DNA of 64,000 nt from Salinivirgaceae bacterium (GTDB lineage: Bacteria > Bacteroidota > Bacteroidia > Bacteroidales > SZUA-534): assembly GCA_017474765.1 (NCBI GenBank), contig JAFVGW010000035.1, forward strand, positions 62,001 through 126,000. The letters are read 5' to 3'. The translations under genes were made by a program, and so were the position numbers. The notes under the pieces are model-generated. The model saw nothing but the letters and a program-made list of their open reading frames with translations. It was not told the origin of the DNA and did not search any database. This document shows, one piece after another, positions 26,103 through 35,557 of the stretch (position 1 is the stretch's first letter; each line of letters starts with the position of its first letter).

Positions 26103-29100
26103 TCAAAGTTTTATCATTATCCGTTTAGTAGAATTGCCCACTTTGACAATGTAAAGGCCAGTGCTGTTTACACTGATTTTGGTTGGTGCTTGGTCAATTG
26201 TTTTTCTACATATCAACCGTCCCATAACATCATATACAAATATTTCTGCACAAGGATTTTCAACCACAATTGTGTTGCCGACAGCATAAATGTTTGTTGC
26301 GTTGATAGGATATTCAGTGATGGGGGTTATAGTTTCCCAAACTACTGGCAAGTTATTAAAATTCCAGTCCTCATTCCAACTATCTGGTTGAGTATATGCC
26401 TTACAGTAAATGGTTAGATTGCAGTTGTAGAACACATTGCCACCCATGCTTGATACTGATGATGGAATGGTCGCAGATTTTAGTTTCCTGCAATTTCCGA
26501 ATGCTTTCCATCCGATATCTGCAACCGAGTTGGGAATGCTTATGGATAATAGGTTGCTGCATCCGTAAAACGTTTCATTGCCAATGCTATTCACGCCTTC
26601 AGGAATTGTTATCGACATAAGGCCACTACATCCGTAAAACGTTCCGTTGTTAATGCTTGTGACGGATTCCGGAATAGTTATAGATGTTAGACCTCTGCAA
26701 TTCCAAAACGCGTATCCGCCGATGCTGCTGACTGAGTTTGAAATTGTTACTGATTTTAGGTTGTCGCACAAGGCGAATGCGCCAAATCCGATAGAAGTTA
26801 CGGATTCGGGGATTGAAACAGAGGTCAGACTGCTGCACCTTGTAAAAGCTCTGTCGCCTATGGAAACAACCAAGCTGGGAATGACCATAGAAGTCAGGCT
26901 GTTGCAATTATAGAATGTATTGTCGCCAATGGTTGTGACTGATTCGGGAATAGTCACTGACTTTAAGTTGTTACAGCCATAGAAAGCCTCGTTGCCAATG
27001 GTTGTGACAGAATTTGGAATGTTTATCGAAGCAAGGCTTTGGCAATTCTTAAAAGCGCGTTTACCGATGCTTGTGACGGAATTCGGAATGGTGATAGAAT
27101 CTAAGTATATGCAATGTGAGAAAGCTCCGTCGGCAATGCTTGAAACCAGATATATTGAGTTGTCGGTTACGAGTATGGAAGGAATATTAGCGGTTGTTTC
27201 TTCCCAATTATCTTCGTAGTTTGTTATTGTTGCTGTGCCGTTGGAGTGGAATTCAAAAATGCAGTTTTTTGCTGTGCCAACCGTGCATCCCCACACAGTT
27301 GTTCCTGTGTTTTTGTTCCACAATTCGCTCCATGTTTTGGACTTGCTGGCGGCAGCGCAGCATATAAATGTGCTTGTGCAGCCGTCGAATGCATTTGCGT
27401 CGATTTTTTCAATTGTTTCGGGTATATAAATGATTTTGAGATTCATGCATTCGGCAAATGCCATGCTCTCAATCAGTTCAATGGAGTTTGGCAGCATCAA
27501 ATTTACCAAACCAGAATTCTTGAAAGCACCTTTGCCAATACGCTGTATGGATTGCTCCATGGAGATTGATTTCAGCTTTAAGCAGCCGCTGAACGCGCCG
27601 TCGCCTATGCAGGTTATAGGATAAAAAGTGCTGTCAATAAGGATTGCACCTGGAATTGAAACGGATTCTGAATCGCCTTTGTATTTTACCAAAGTGGCGG
27701 TGCAGTTATTGAAACTGTATTCAAAATCAGGGTTTTCAGTTATTTGAAGATTCCATAGAACTTTTGCTACATTTTCGTTCCATCTATAATTCCAACTATC
27801 AGGTTGCGAGCTTGCTTCACAGTATATTGTTGCCTTAGCGCAATTATAGAATGCTAAATAATCAATGCTTTTTACAGAGTAGGGAACTATTACTGATTCC
27901 AGTTTACCGCAGCCATTGAACGCATACGAGCCTATGGTTGTAACAGAATTAGGGATGGATAACGTTGTCAGATTTTGGCAACCGCTGAAAGAGTTGTTGC
28001 CAATGTTTTTCACTGAATTAGGAATGGTTATTGATTTCAGACTATCACAACCCGAGAATAAATAATCGCTAATGCTTGTTATGGAATTCGAAATAATTAT
28101 TGAAGTCAGTTGGTTGCATCGTGAAAATGCATATTTCCCAATACTCGTTACAGAATTTGGAAGAACAACCGAAGGCAGACTGAAGCAATTAAGGAAAGCT
28201 TCATCGCCAATGTCAGTGACAGAATTTGGAATAGTTACGGAGGTGAGATTGATGCACCATTCGAACGCGCCGTTGCCAATGCTTGTTACCGAATTTGGAA
28301 TGGTTGCTGATTTCAAGCTGTCGCAATGCGCGAACGCGTGGTTGCCGATTTTTGTCACGGAATTGGAGATTGTTGCCGATGTCAAAACTCTGCAATTGAA
28401 GAACGCATAATTGCCAATGGTTCTGACTGAATTCGGAATGGTTACTGAAGTCAGATGCTGGCACCAATAGAACGCGGAGTCACCGATGCTTGTGACAGAA
28501 TTAGGAATTGTTATCGAAGAAAGAAAGTAGCATCCACTAAACGCAGAGTTTGCGATGGATGTAACGGAATTTGGAATAGTTACATTGATGGCATCGCCTA
28601 TATACTTGCTGATAATTGTCTTTTGTTTATCGGCATAAATAAAATAGTCTTTCGGAGTTATGCCATTGATTGTTTGCGCTCCCCACGGACAACCTTCGGC
28701 ATTGCCGGTGTATATAATGTTTTTTACGTTATAGAATGCATCGTTGCCGGTGCTTGTGATGCTTTCGGGAATAACAAGTGAATCCATGTTGCATCCTGCA
28801 AATGCGCGTTCACCGATGTTTGTGACAGAATTCGGAATACTGGTGAATGTCGTAAGAAAACAACCACAAAACGCCTCTCGTCCAATGCTGACAATAGTGT
28901 TGGGAATGGCAACAGACTTAATACATAACCCCCAGAATGCACTATCACCAATGTTTGTGAAGGTTTCAGGGATAGTAATTTCTCTTGTCTCACCAATGTA
29001 TCCAATAATAGTGGATTTATCATTGCTGGCGTAAACAAACCCGTATTTATCGGCTTGTGAGTTAATGAATTTTGCTCCCCAAGGTCTTCCGGACGCTTTG

Positions 29101-29567
29101 CCCGAATAATAGATGAATTGTATTTCACCGAACGCGTTCTCGCCAATGCTCGTAACACTTTCGGGAATGTTTACATAGTTTAGGTTATTGCAATTCCTAA
29201 ATGCTTCATTGCCAATATATGTTACCGAATTAGGAATGGTTATAGAAGTCAAACATTTGCAGCTATAGAAAGCTCTGTGGCCAATATATACAACTGAATT
29301 TGGAATGGTTACTGATGTCAAGTCCTCACATAGCCAAAATGCTTCGTCACGGATGCTTGTAACCGTATATGTTACGCCATCATTTTCAATCGTTGAAGGA
29401 ATCACAAGGTCACCTTTGGGTGGAATGTCAGTTTTTCCAACTGATACCTCGTGTTTTTCTGCATCAGTCACTTCATATTTCAAATTTCCAACGGTGAAAT
29501 CTTCTGCCAAGGCTTGTGCCGCAAGCGCAACGGCAAACATAAATGTGAAGAATACTCGTGTTTTCAT
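26103..29567 (-). CDS. BspA-like leucine-rich repeat surface protein with T9SS sorting domain
   Basis: A 1154-residue exported protein. The signal peptide is MKTRVFFTFMFAVALAAQALA. Most of the protein is a long run of LRR_5 (BspA/TpLRR-type) repeats of about 23 residues, with the core SVTIPNSVTSIGDSAF and variants. They are interrupted by loops containing short cysteine-bearing segments such as TIYCEASSQPDSWN. The last 75 residues are a typical type A T9SS C-terminal sorting domain: a beta-rich segment with VENPCAEIFVYDVMGRLI, then GLYIVKVG and a KRIMIKL end. It is therefore probably secreted and surface-anchored by the T9SS encoded just upstream and convergent to it. BspA-like proteins often bind host or microbial surfaces; the ligand is unknown. 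The repeats are conserved at DNA level, so copy number may vary. Confidence 0.92.
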   Translation of the reverse strand: MKTRVFFTFMFAVALAAQALAEDFTVGNLKYEVTDAEKHEVSVGKTDIPPKGDLVIPSTIENDGVTYTVTSIRDEAFWLCEDLTSVTIPNSVVYIGHRAFYSCKCLTSITIPNSVTYIGNEAFRNCNNLNYVNIPESVTSIGENAFGEIQFIYYSGKASGRPWGAKFINSQADKYGFVYASNDKSTIIGYIGETREITIPETFTNIGDSAFWGLCIKSVAIPNTIVSIGREAFCGCFLTTFTSIPNSVTNIGERAFAGCNMDSLVIPESITSTGNDAFYNVKNIIYTGNAEGCPWGAQTINGITPKDYFIYADKQKTIISKYIGDAINVTIPNSVTSIANSAFSGCYFLSSITIPNSVTSIGDSAFYWCQHLTSVTIPNSVRTIGNYAFFNCRVLTSATISNSVTKIGNHAFAHCDSLKSATIPNSVTSIGNGAFEWCINLTSVTIPNSVTDIGDEAFLNCFSLPSVVLPNSVTSIGKYAFSRCNQLTSIIISNSITSISDYLFSGCDSLKSITIPNSVKNIGNNSFSGCQNLTTLSIPNSVTTIGSYAFNGCGKLESVIVPYSVKSIDYLAFYNCAKATIYCEASSQPDSWNYRWNENVAKVLWNLQITENPDFEYSFNNCTATLVKYKGDSESVSIPGAILIDSTFYPITCIGDGAFSGCLKLKSISMEQSIQRIGKGAFKNSGLVNLMLPNSIELIESMAFAECMNLKIIYIPETIEKIDANAFDGCTSTFICCAAASKSKTWSELWNKNTGTTVWGCTVGTAKNCIFEFHSNGTATITNYEDNWEETTANIPSILVTDNSIYLVSSIADGAFSHCIYLDSITIPNSVTSIGKRAFKNCQSLASINIPNSVTTIGNEAFYGCNNLKSVTIPESVTTIGDNTFYNCNSLTSMVIPSLVVSIGDRAFTRCSSLTSVSIPESVTSIGFGAFALCDNLKSVTISNSVSSIGGYAFWNCRGLTSITIPESVTSINNGTFYGCSGLMSITIPEGVNSIGNETFYGCSNLLSISIPNSVADIGWKAFGNCRKLKSATIPSSVSSMGGNVFYNCNLTIYCKAYTQPDSWNEDWNFNNLPVVWETITPITEYPINATNIYAVGNTIVVENPCAEIFVYDVMGRLICRKTIDQAPTKISVNSTGLYIVKVGNSTKRIMIKL

Positions 29568-29746
29568 TTTTTTCTAGTCAGTTAGTTGTTATAATTTGCA
29601 GGCATTCAGCCAAATAAACAAATACTGTTTTGCGTTTTGAGAAACGTTCAAAATTAATAATACCAATAAAGATATGAAATGATTTTTGCCGTTTATATGG
29701 CACACAATTTGCTATTACGAGAATCCACCATTTTTATATGGTACAA

Positions 29747-29775
29747 TTGTTTAAACAACAATTTCACTAATTTCG
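29747..29775 (+). promoter_or_regulatory. Candidate promoter and palindrome upstream of the LeuA-like gene
   Basis: TTG at 29747-29749 is followed after 18 bases by TAATTTCG (29768-29775), one mismatch from TAnnTTTG. The -33 region overlaps the perfect palindrome TTGTTTAAACAA (29747-29758), a possible operator. The gene starts at 29800. Confidence 0.4.
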
Positions 29776-29799
29776 CGCGATTTTTTTGAATTTATTAAG

Positions 29800-31212
29800 A
29801 TGAAACGTAAAATCACCATTGGCGACATTACAATGAAACAGGCCGCCGACAAGGCCGACTACGCCTTCTCGTTCCGCGAGAAGATTGAATTGGCCAAAAT
29901 GCTTGACAAGACAGGCCTTTCGGTCATTGAACTTGCACCTATAACCGACGGCAAAACCGACTCGCTGCTAATCAAATCGCTCGCTTCGGCGGTGAAGAAC
30001 AGCGCCGTGGCCGTGCCGCTCAACATTAGCGAGGCCGACACCGTTGAAACCACTTGGAACGCCTTGAAGGGCGCCGCTCACCCGCGATTGCAGATTTCGG
30101 TTCCTGTGAGCACCGTGCAGATGGAATATTTCTGCCATAAGAAACCCGCCGCCATTGTCGAGATGATTGCCAGCCTGACCAAGCAAAGCCGCGCGCTCTG
30201 CCCCGATGTTGAGTTTGTTGCCGAAGATTTTGGCCGCAGCGATATCAGTTTCCTTTGGCAGGCCATTGAGGCCGCCACGCAGAACGGCGCAACCACCGTC
30301 ACCGTGTGCGACGCCGCAGGCAACCTGCTGCCCGAAGAGTTTTTCGACCTTGTGAAACAGGTGAAAGAGCACTTGCCCGCCGATGTTCGGTTGGGTGTGC
30401 GCTGCTCAAACGAGTTCTATTTGGCCGACTCGTGCGCCATTGCCGCCGTGCGTGCGGGTGCCGACGAGATTAAGACCGCGCCCTTCGGCAACTTCACCGT
30501 CTCGCTCGAAAGGTTTGTCAAGATACTGAACGTGAAGGCCGATGTGTGCGACGCCTGCTGCGACGTGCGCGCCACCGAACTGCACCGCGCCGTTGAGCAA
30601 ATCAAGCGCCTGTGCCAGACCAACCGTTCGAAACCCACTTCGTTCTCGAACATTGCCCCAACCGAGCGCCCCGACATTCAACTCACCGTGCGCGACTCGA
30701 AAGAGACCGTGCTCAAGGCCGTGCAGAGTCTGAACTTCGACCTGACCGACGAAGATGCCGACAATGTTTACAACGAATTCCTGAAGGCCGCCGCCACTCA
30801 CGAGACCGTTGGCGCGAAGGAACTCGACGCCATTATCGCCACAGCGGCGTTCCAGGTGCCACCTACTTATAAATTAGAAAATTACGTTATCAACTCGGGC
30901 AACATAATCTCGGCCACCTGCCACATTCTCCTGAAGAAGGGCGACGATGTGCTCGAGAGCGTCTGCATTGGCGACGGCCCGATTGACGCCGCCTTCCAGG
31001 CCATTGAGAAGGTCATTGGCAAGCACTACGAACTCGACGACTTCCAGATTCAGGCCGTGACCGAAGGCCGCGAGGCAATGGGCGAAACCGTTGTCCGCCT
31101 GCGCTCTGAAGGCAAAATCTACTCGGGCCGCGGAATCTCGACCGACATTGTCGGCTCAAGCATTGCCGCCTACCTGAACGCCGTCAACAAGATAGCATTC
31201 GAAGAAGCATAA
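29800..31212 (+). CDS. LeuA/DRE-TIM-like protein with altered active site
   Basis: A 470-residue protein built like 2-isopropylmalate/citramalate synthase: a TIM barrel (about 1-260), a linker, then a LeuA-type dimer/allosteric domain (about 355-465, with TCHILLKKGDDVLESVCIGDGPIDAAF and RGISTDIVGSSIAAYLNA). The catalytic parts differ from the family. The usual LRDG(E/T)Q near the N-terminus is replaced by IGDITMKQ, and the metal-binding HCHND is VRCSN (R201 to N204), so both histidines are missing. It therefore probably does not run the standard Claisen condensation. The next gene starts 38 bases later and encodes a sugar isomerase-like/acyl-CoA synthetase fusion, suggesting a shared pathway. 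Substrate unknown. GC-rich and host-like. Confidence 0.7.
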   Translation: MKRKITIGDITMKQAADKADYAFSFREKIELAKMLDKTGLSVIELAPITDGKTDSLLIKSLASAVKNSAVAVPLNISEADTVETTWNALKGAAHPRLQISVPVSTVQMEYFCHKKPAAIVEMIASLTKQSRALCPDVEFVAEDFGRSDISFLWQAIEAATQNGATTVTVCDAAGNLLPEEFFDLVKQVKEHLPADVRLGVRCSNEFYLADSCAIAAVRAGADEIKTAPFGNFTVSLERFVKILNVKADVCDACCDVRATELHRAVEQIKRLCQTNRSKPTSFSNIAPTERPDIQLTVRDSKETVLKAVQSLNFDLTDEDADNVYNEFLKAAATHETVGAKELDAIIATAAFQVPPTYKLENYVINSGNIISATCHILLKKGDDVLESVCIGDGPIDAAFQAIEKVIGKHYELDDFQIQAVTEGREAMGETVVRLRSEGKIYSGRGISTDIVGSSIAAYLNAVNKIAFEEA

Positions 31213-31250
31213 ATCGAAAATTATCAGCATTTTACAGAAAATCACTTAAA

Positions 31251-33737
31251 ATGAAACTTTCATTTTCAACACGCGGATGGGCCGATATGTCGTGGACCGA
31301 AATCCTTGACAACGCAAGCCTGATGCGCTTTTCGGGTATCGAGATATACAACGTTTTCAAAACGCCTGAATTTGTGGCCAAGGGCGGGCCGTTCCACAAA
31401 TACTCGCTCACGGCTTCGCTGCGCGATTTGCGCGAGAAGAAACTCGCCATTCCCTGCTTCGACAGTTCGCTCGACCTTTCGGAAGACAGCGCCGAAATGA
31501 TTGACGAGATGACCGCTCTCATTGCAATGGCCGCCGATATGCGCAGCCCATACGTTTGCGCTTTCGCGAAGAAGGGCACCGTTGAGACCGTCAAACAGAA
31601 CCTGACCCGACTCATTCCTGTGGCCGAGGCCAAGGGCATTACCATTCTGATAAAGACCAGCGGAATATACGCCGACACGGCGCTGCTGCGCGATTTGCTC
31701 GACTTTTTCGCCTGCGACCAGATTGCCGTCATTTGGGATGTGCACCACCCCTACCGCGACAAGGGCGAGACGCCTGCGCAGACAATCACCAACCTTGGCG
31801 CCTATGTGAAGCACGTGCACCTTCGCGACAGCGACGACGCCAACCGCTACAACATTATCGGCGAGGGCAACTTCCCCATTGCCGATGTGATGAAGGCCCT
31901 TTCGTCGGTCGATTACGACGGGTTTATCTCACTTGAGTGGAAGCCCGAGTGGATGCTCGACTTCACCGACCGCGACGTCATTTTCCCGCACTTTGTCAAC
32001 TATATGAGCCAGTTCGAGAACACCCGCGGCAAGCGCAGCGAACTCTACCCGAACCACGACGGCTCAGGCTACTACATTTGGAAGAAGGACGAGCTGCTGA
32101 ATATGACCTTCTCGCAGGTTTTGGACCGCGTGGTTGAGGAATTCCCCGACCAGTACTGCTTCAAATACACCACTTTGGACTACACCCGCACCTACGCCGA
32201 GTTCCGCGACGATGTTGACAACTTCGCCCGCGCGCTTGTATCGCTCGGTGTGCGTCCAGGCTCGAAGGTGGCCGTTTGGTGCACCAACATACCTGCTTGG
32301 TACATAACATTTTGGGCAACCGTAAAAATCGGCGCCGTGCTTGTGACGGTGAACACCGCCTACAAGATTCACGAGGCCGAATATCTGCTGCGACAGTCTG
32401 ACACTCACACACTTGTGATGATTGAGAGCGCCTTGGACTCGAACTATCGCGCCATTATCAACGAACTCTGCCCCGAGATTGCCACCAACACGGCGGGCAA
32501 GCCGCTTCACTGCAAGCGCCTGCCGTTCCTACGCAACGTCATAACCGTGGGCTTCCGCCAGAAGGGCTGCCTGACACTGCAGCAGGCAATGGACCGCCAC
32601 GACCTTGTGCCGTTGGAGGAAATCCAGCGAATGGCCGCCGCCGTCAAACCCGACGACGTGTGCAATATGCAGTACACCAGCGGCACCACAGGCTTCCCCA
32701 AGGGCGTGATGCTGACTCACTACAACGTGGTGAACAACGGCAAATGTATCGGCGACCGTATGGGCCTTTCAACCGCCGACCGAATGATGATTCAGGTGCC
32801 GATGTTCCACTGCTTCGGAATGGTTCTGTCGATGACTTCGTCGATGACGCACGGCACCACAATGTGCCCGATGCCCTACTTCTCGGCCAAATCGTCGTTG
32901 GCGTGCATAAACCAGGAGCACATAACCTGCTTCAACGGCGTGCCCACAATGTTCATTGCAATGTTCAACCACCCCGACTACCGTCACACCGACTTCTCAT
33001 ATATGCGTACAGGCATTATGGCAGGCTCGGGCTGTCCGCCAGAGCTGATGCGCCGTGCCGCCGAACCGTCGGAGATGAATATGCGCGGAATTGTGAGCGT
33101 TTACGGACAGACCGAATCGGCGCCAGGCAGCACAATGTCGGCTTGGACCGACTCTATCGATGTCCGCACCGAAACGGTGGGCTACGCCTTCCCGCACGTG
33201 CGCTGCAAGGTGGTTGACCCCGAAACGGGCCTTGAGGTTCCCGCCAACACCAACGGCGAGTTCTGCGCCAAAGGCTACAACGTGATGAAGGGCTACTACA
33301 AGATGCCTGAAGCCACTGCTCAAACCATTGACGCCGACGGTTGGCTTCACAGCGGCGACCTTGCCTGCGTTGACGAGAACGGAAATTACAAAATCACAGG
33401 CCGCCTGAAAGATATGATTATCCGCGGCGGCGAGAATATCTATCCGAAAGAGATTGAGGAGTTTATCTACACCCACCCCAAGGTGAAGGACGTTCAGGTT
33501 ATCGGCGTTCCCGACGAGAAATACGGCGAGGAGGCAATGGCCTGCATTATTCTGAAGGAGGGCGAGGAGATAAGCGAACCCGAGATGCGCGAATTCATTA
33601 TGGGCCGCCTTGCCCGCCACAAGGTTCCGCGCTATATCGATTTTGTCAAATCGTTCCCGATGAACGCCGCAGGCAAAATCCTGAAATACAAGATGCGCGA
33701 GGAGGCTGTGGAGAAATTGGGGCTGAAGAAGAAATAA
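31251..33737 (+). CDS. Fusion: TIM-barrel sugar isomerase/epimerase-like domain plus acyl-CoA synthetase
   Basis: An 828-residue two-domain protein. Residues 1 to about 255 form an AP-endonuclease-2/xylose-isomerase-like TIM barrel with plausible metal residues (IWDVHHPYRDKGE, VKHVHLRDSD, then GFISLEWKPEW). Residues of about 265-828 are a complete AMP-dependent acyl-CoA synthetase: P-loop YTSGTTGFPKG (475-485), VYGQTE, GWLHSGDLACVDENG, KDMIIRGGENIYPKEIEE, and the C-terminal catalytic Lys809 in NAAGKILK. It activates a carboxylic acid to an acyl-AMP and then acyl-CoA; its substrate is unknown. There is no frame break at the join, so the fusion is real in this sequence. It forms a probable two-gene operon with the LeuA-like gene and is followed by a terminator at 33786. 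Confidence 0.88.
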   Translation: MKLSFSTRGWADMSWTEILDNASLMRFSGIEIYNVFKTPEFVAKGGPFHKYSLTASLRDLREKKLAIPCFDSSLDLSEDSAEMIDEMTALIAMAADMRSPYVCAFAKKGTVETVKQNLTRLIPVAEAKGITILIKTSGIYADTALLRDLLDFFACDQIAVIWDVHHPYRDKGETPAQTITNLGAYVKHVHLRDSDDANRYNIIGEGNFPIADVMKALSSVDYDGFISLEWKPEWMLDFTDRDVIFPHFVNYMSQFENTRGKRSELYPNHDGSGYYIWKKDELLNMTFSQVLDRVVEEFPDQYCFKYTTLDYTRTYAEFRDDVDNFARALVSLGVRPGSKVAVWCTNIPAWYITFWATVKIGAVLVTVNTAYKIHEAEYLLRQSDTHTLVMIESALDSNYRAIINELCPEIATNTAGKPLHCKRLPFLRNVITVGFRQKGCLTLQQAMDRHDLVPLEEIQRMAAAVKPDDVCNMQYTSGTTGFPKGVMLTHYNVVNNGKCIGDRMGLSTADRMMIQVPMFHCFGMVLSMTSSMTHGTTMCPMPYFSAKSSLACINQEHITCFNGVPTMFIAMFNHPDYRHTDFSYMRTGIMAGSGCPPELMRRAAEPSEMNMRGIVSVYGQTESAPGSTMSAWTDSIDVRTETVGYAFPHVRCKVVDPETGLEVPANTNGEFCAKGYNVMKGYYKMPEATAQTIDADGWLHSGDLACVDENGNYKITGRLKDMIIRGGENIYPKEIEEFIYTHPKVKDVQVIGVPDEKYGEEAMACIILKEGEEISEPEMREFIMGRLARHKVPRYIDFVKSFPMNAAGKILKYKMREEAVEKLGLKKK

Positions 33738-33785
33738 AAATCACAGAGAGCGCAGAGGAAACGAGAGAACACAGAGTTTAAATAG

Positions 33786-33816
33786 CAAGGCTGCCTGATT
33801 GGGTGGCCTTGTTTTA
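33786..33816 (+). terminator. Terminator after the acyl-CoA synthetase fusion gene
   Basis: CAAGGC pairs with GCCTTG, with a further GCC/GGT stem inside, followed by TTTTATTAT. Just upstream lies a CACAGAGAGCGCAGAG segment of low-complexity type. Confidence 0.65.
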
Positions 33817-33883
33817 TTATCGACAAACACCCCGCAACCTTTTCACCTTCAGCAACGTCTGCATAATAGTGCGAAAAGTTTCT

Positions 33884-33891
33884 TAACTTTG
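33884..33891 (+). promoter_or_regulatory. Bacteroidota -7 box
   Basis: TAACTTTG matches TAnnTTTG exactly. It lies 22 bases before a possible small reading frame (33913) and 152 bases before the membrane protein gene at 34043. Confidence 0.4.
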
Positions 33892-33912
33892 GCAAATGGC
33901 GTTTAGTAAAAC

Positions 33913-34053
33913 GTGCTATACGTGCGTTTTAACGATGAAGTAAAACGAAACATTGTATTGTCTCGATTCAAAAGTTTGTCGGGAGAGAATTGTTACAAAG
34001 TATTTGAATCTTATCTAAAAAAGATACTTATTCCATCAGATTATGAAAAATAA
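33913..34053 (+). CDS. Possible small ORF (46 residues)
   Basis: A GTG-started frame encodes VRFNDEVKRNIVLSRFKS and continues to IPSDYEK. It overlaps the start of the next gene by 11 bases (the stop lies within ATGAAAAATAA), an arrangement typical of translational coupling. It begins 22 bases after a good -7 box. I recognise no family. It may be a leader peptide, a genuine small protein or chance. A second GTG at 33922 is an alternative start. Confidence 0.3.
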   Translation: MLYVRFNDEVKRNIVLSRFKSLSGENCYKVFESYLKKILIPSDYEK

Positions 34054-34534
34054 AGGACCTAAAAGATTTAAATCAAAAAGAGAATATTATCACTATTTTG
34101 CTTTTTTATTTTTTTTCGAGTTTATTGTTATTTTTTGTGCATTGGAAACGATATTAACCCCAGAACAAGAATATGTAGATTCGATTATGAGCCAAGAGCT
34201 GATAGGAAGTGGTCGGCATCGAAGAAACATTATGATAGAAAAATTTCTTGTCAGTAATTGGGGAAAGGTAGGAATGCAGGCATTTATAGCTATCACAACT
34301 ATATTGTTGGCAAATGAATTGTATGAATTAATAAGCGCATACCGCCGACTATTATTCCGTGAAAAACTAATCCGCGAAGGTCTGCGCGCCCCCGATGATT
34401 ATGTGGATGATTATGTGCGAGTTCCATTATGGAGGAAGGTTGCAAACCTATTTACCAAAAAACGGAAAAAGAAGTACCCTTCGGAGCGAGAAATGCGCGA
34501 TTCACTAAAGAAAAACAAGTACTATAAGGAGTAG
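34043..34534 (+). CDS. Hypothetical membrane protein with two transmembrane helices
   Basis: I do not recognise this 163-residue protein. It has a basic N-terminus (MKNKGPKRFKSKREYY), a transmembrane helix at about 18-38 (FAFLFFFEFIVIFCALETIL), an extracytoplasmic loop of about 40 residues, and a second helix at about 78-96 (MQAFIAITTILLANELYELI). The cytoplasmic tail is strongly basic and tyrosine-rich and ends KKNKYYKE. Both termini are probably cytosolic. It is more AT-rich than its neighbours. It could be co-transcribed with the small frame at 33913. No function is suggested by the neighbours. Confidence 0.6.
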   Translation: MKNKGPKRFKSKREYYHYFAFLFFFEFIVIFCALETILTPEQEYVDSIMSQELIGSGRHRRNIMIEKFLVSNWGKVGMQAFIAITTILLANELYELISAYRRLLFREKLIREGLRAPDDYVDDYVRVPLWRKVANLFTKKRKKKYPSEREMRDSLKKNKYYKE

Positions 34535-34574
34535 GGCAAATCGGCAGTCAATCAGTGCGATAAAATCTGCGAAC

Positions 34575-34591
34575 CCCGATAGTTTATCGGG
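34575..34591. repeat. Short palindrome CCCGATA-GTT-TATCGGG
   Basis: A perfect 7-bp stem with a 3-base loop. A degenerate relative (ACCGATAGCTTTCGGGA) occurs at about 49296-49312. It is probably a dispersed intergenic repeat rather than a terminator, as no T-run follows. Confidence 0.5.
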
Positions 34592-34649
34592 ACAGTGTTG
34601 TCAGTGCGAGAATAAACACAATTTTTTAAATTTGACACATTAAAACTTG

Positions 34650-35300
34650 ATGGATATGAAATCAATAGTTGCCGTTATCGCGTCGCTGACATTGCTGTTT
34701 ACGGGGATTTATATTGTTCTTATGCTTAGAATCAATTCCACACCAGGAGCATTCAACTATCCAGCCAGTAATATCTCGGAACCCAACAGACAAGCGATAG
34801 AAAAAACACTGAAAGTATTTCAAGAAGGTTACACGTTGCGCGATGCGTCGAAAATCGACGAGTGCATAGCCCGAACCATCGACACCGCTTCGATTTTTAT
34901 TTTGGGCACCAATCCCAACGAAATATTCAAGGGGAAAGACGGGGCGCAGGGGCTGTTATACGGCGATTGGACATATTGGGGCAGTGTAAAATACGACATC
35001 GACCGCCTTTATGCCGACCAAATCGCCGACAGCATTGCTTATGTGGTTTTCCCAGGAAATATCACACTTGATGTTGGAAAAATGAACTTTCCACTGCAAG
35101 TTACAGGCTTGATGGCGCAAGATGAGGACGGCCAGTGGAAATTTTCCAAAATGCAGTTCATATATGGTTGGAACACCAACTATATAATTTTTGCCCGCAT
35201 TGCAGCATACGGAACTCTGATTTGCTTGATAGCGCTGCTGGCACTCGTTGGCATTGTGAAATGGATAGTGGTCTACAAGGGCAGCATTGAAAAATCTTGA
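34650..35300 (+). CDS. Hypothetical membrane protein with NTF2-like central domain
   Basis: A 216-residue product, counting from ATG 34650 (MDMKS; a second ATG follows at 34656; an upstream TTG is unlikely). There is an N-terminal transmembrane helix (about 5-25, IVAVIASLTLLFTGIYIVLML). A soluble region of about 130 residues resembles SnoaL/DUF4440-type NTF2 folds: LKVFQEGYTLRDASKIDECIA, then a beta-rich part ending QDEDGQWKFSKMQFIYGW. A second helix lies near the C-terminus (about 180-205). The NTF2-like reading is tentative. The gene is followed by a terminator at 35361-35390, so it is a single transcription unit. Role unknown. Confidence 0.6.
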   Translation: MDMKSIVAVIASLTLLFTGIYIVLMLRINSTPGAFNYPASNISEPNRQAIEKTLKVFQEGYTLRDASKIDECIARTIDTASIFILGTNPNEIFKGKDGAQGLLYGDWTYWGSVKYDIDRLYADQIADSIAYVVFPGNITLDVGKMNFPLQVTGLMAQDEDGQWKFSKMQFIYGWNTNYIIFARIAAYGTLICLIALLALVGIVKWIVVYKGSIEKS

Positions 35301-35360
35301 AATATTTGTCTTTAGGCACTAGGTGCTAGGCATTAGTATGGCCGAAGGCCTGATGAATAC

Positions 35361-35390
35361 AAGCGGGGGTGTATGTGCTCCCGCTTTTTT
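35361..35390 (+). terminator. Intrinsic terminator
   Basis: AAGCGGG, an internal loop, then CCCGCTT followed by further T. It lies 60 bases after the preceding gene. Confidence 0.8.
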
Positions 35391-35557
35391 GTTGCAATCT
35401 ATTAAGTTGCATAAGGCGGAAAAGCGGGGAATATGCGCGGTTGCAGCGATGAGTCGATATTCGTACTAAAAAAATCGTGAAAAAATCAACAAACCTCTTG
35501 CGCATCTAAAAATAACCACTATTTTTGTCGTACTACAAATTTAAAAAATCTACTAAT

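Noticed and set aside
26103..29567. Dense regularly spaced DNA repeats, checked as a possible CRISPR array
   Set aside because: Period of about 69 bases is in frame and encodes LRR_5 repeats of about 23 residues; there are no unique spacers between identical repeats.
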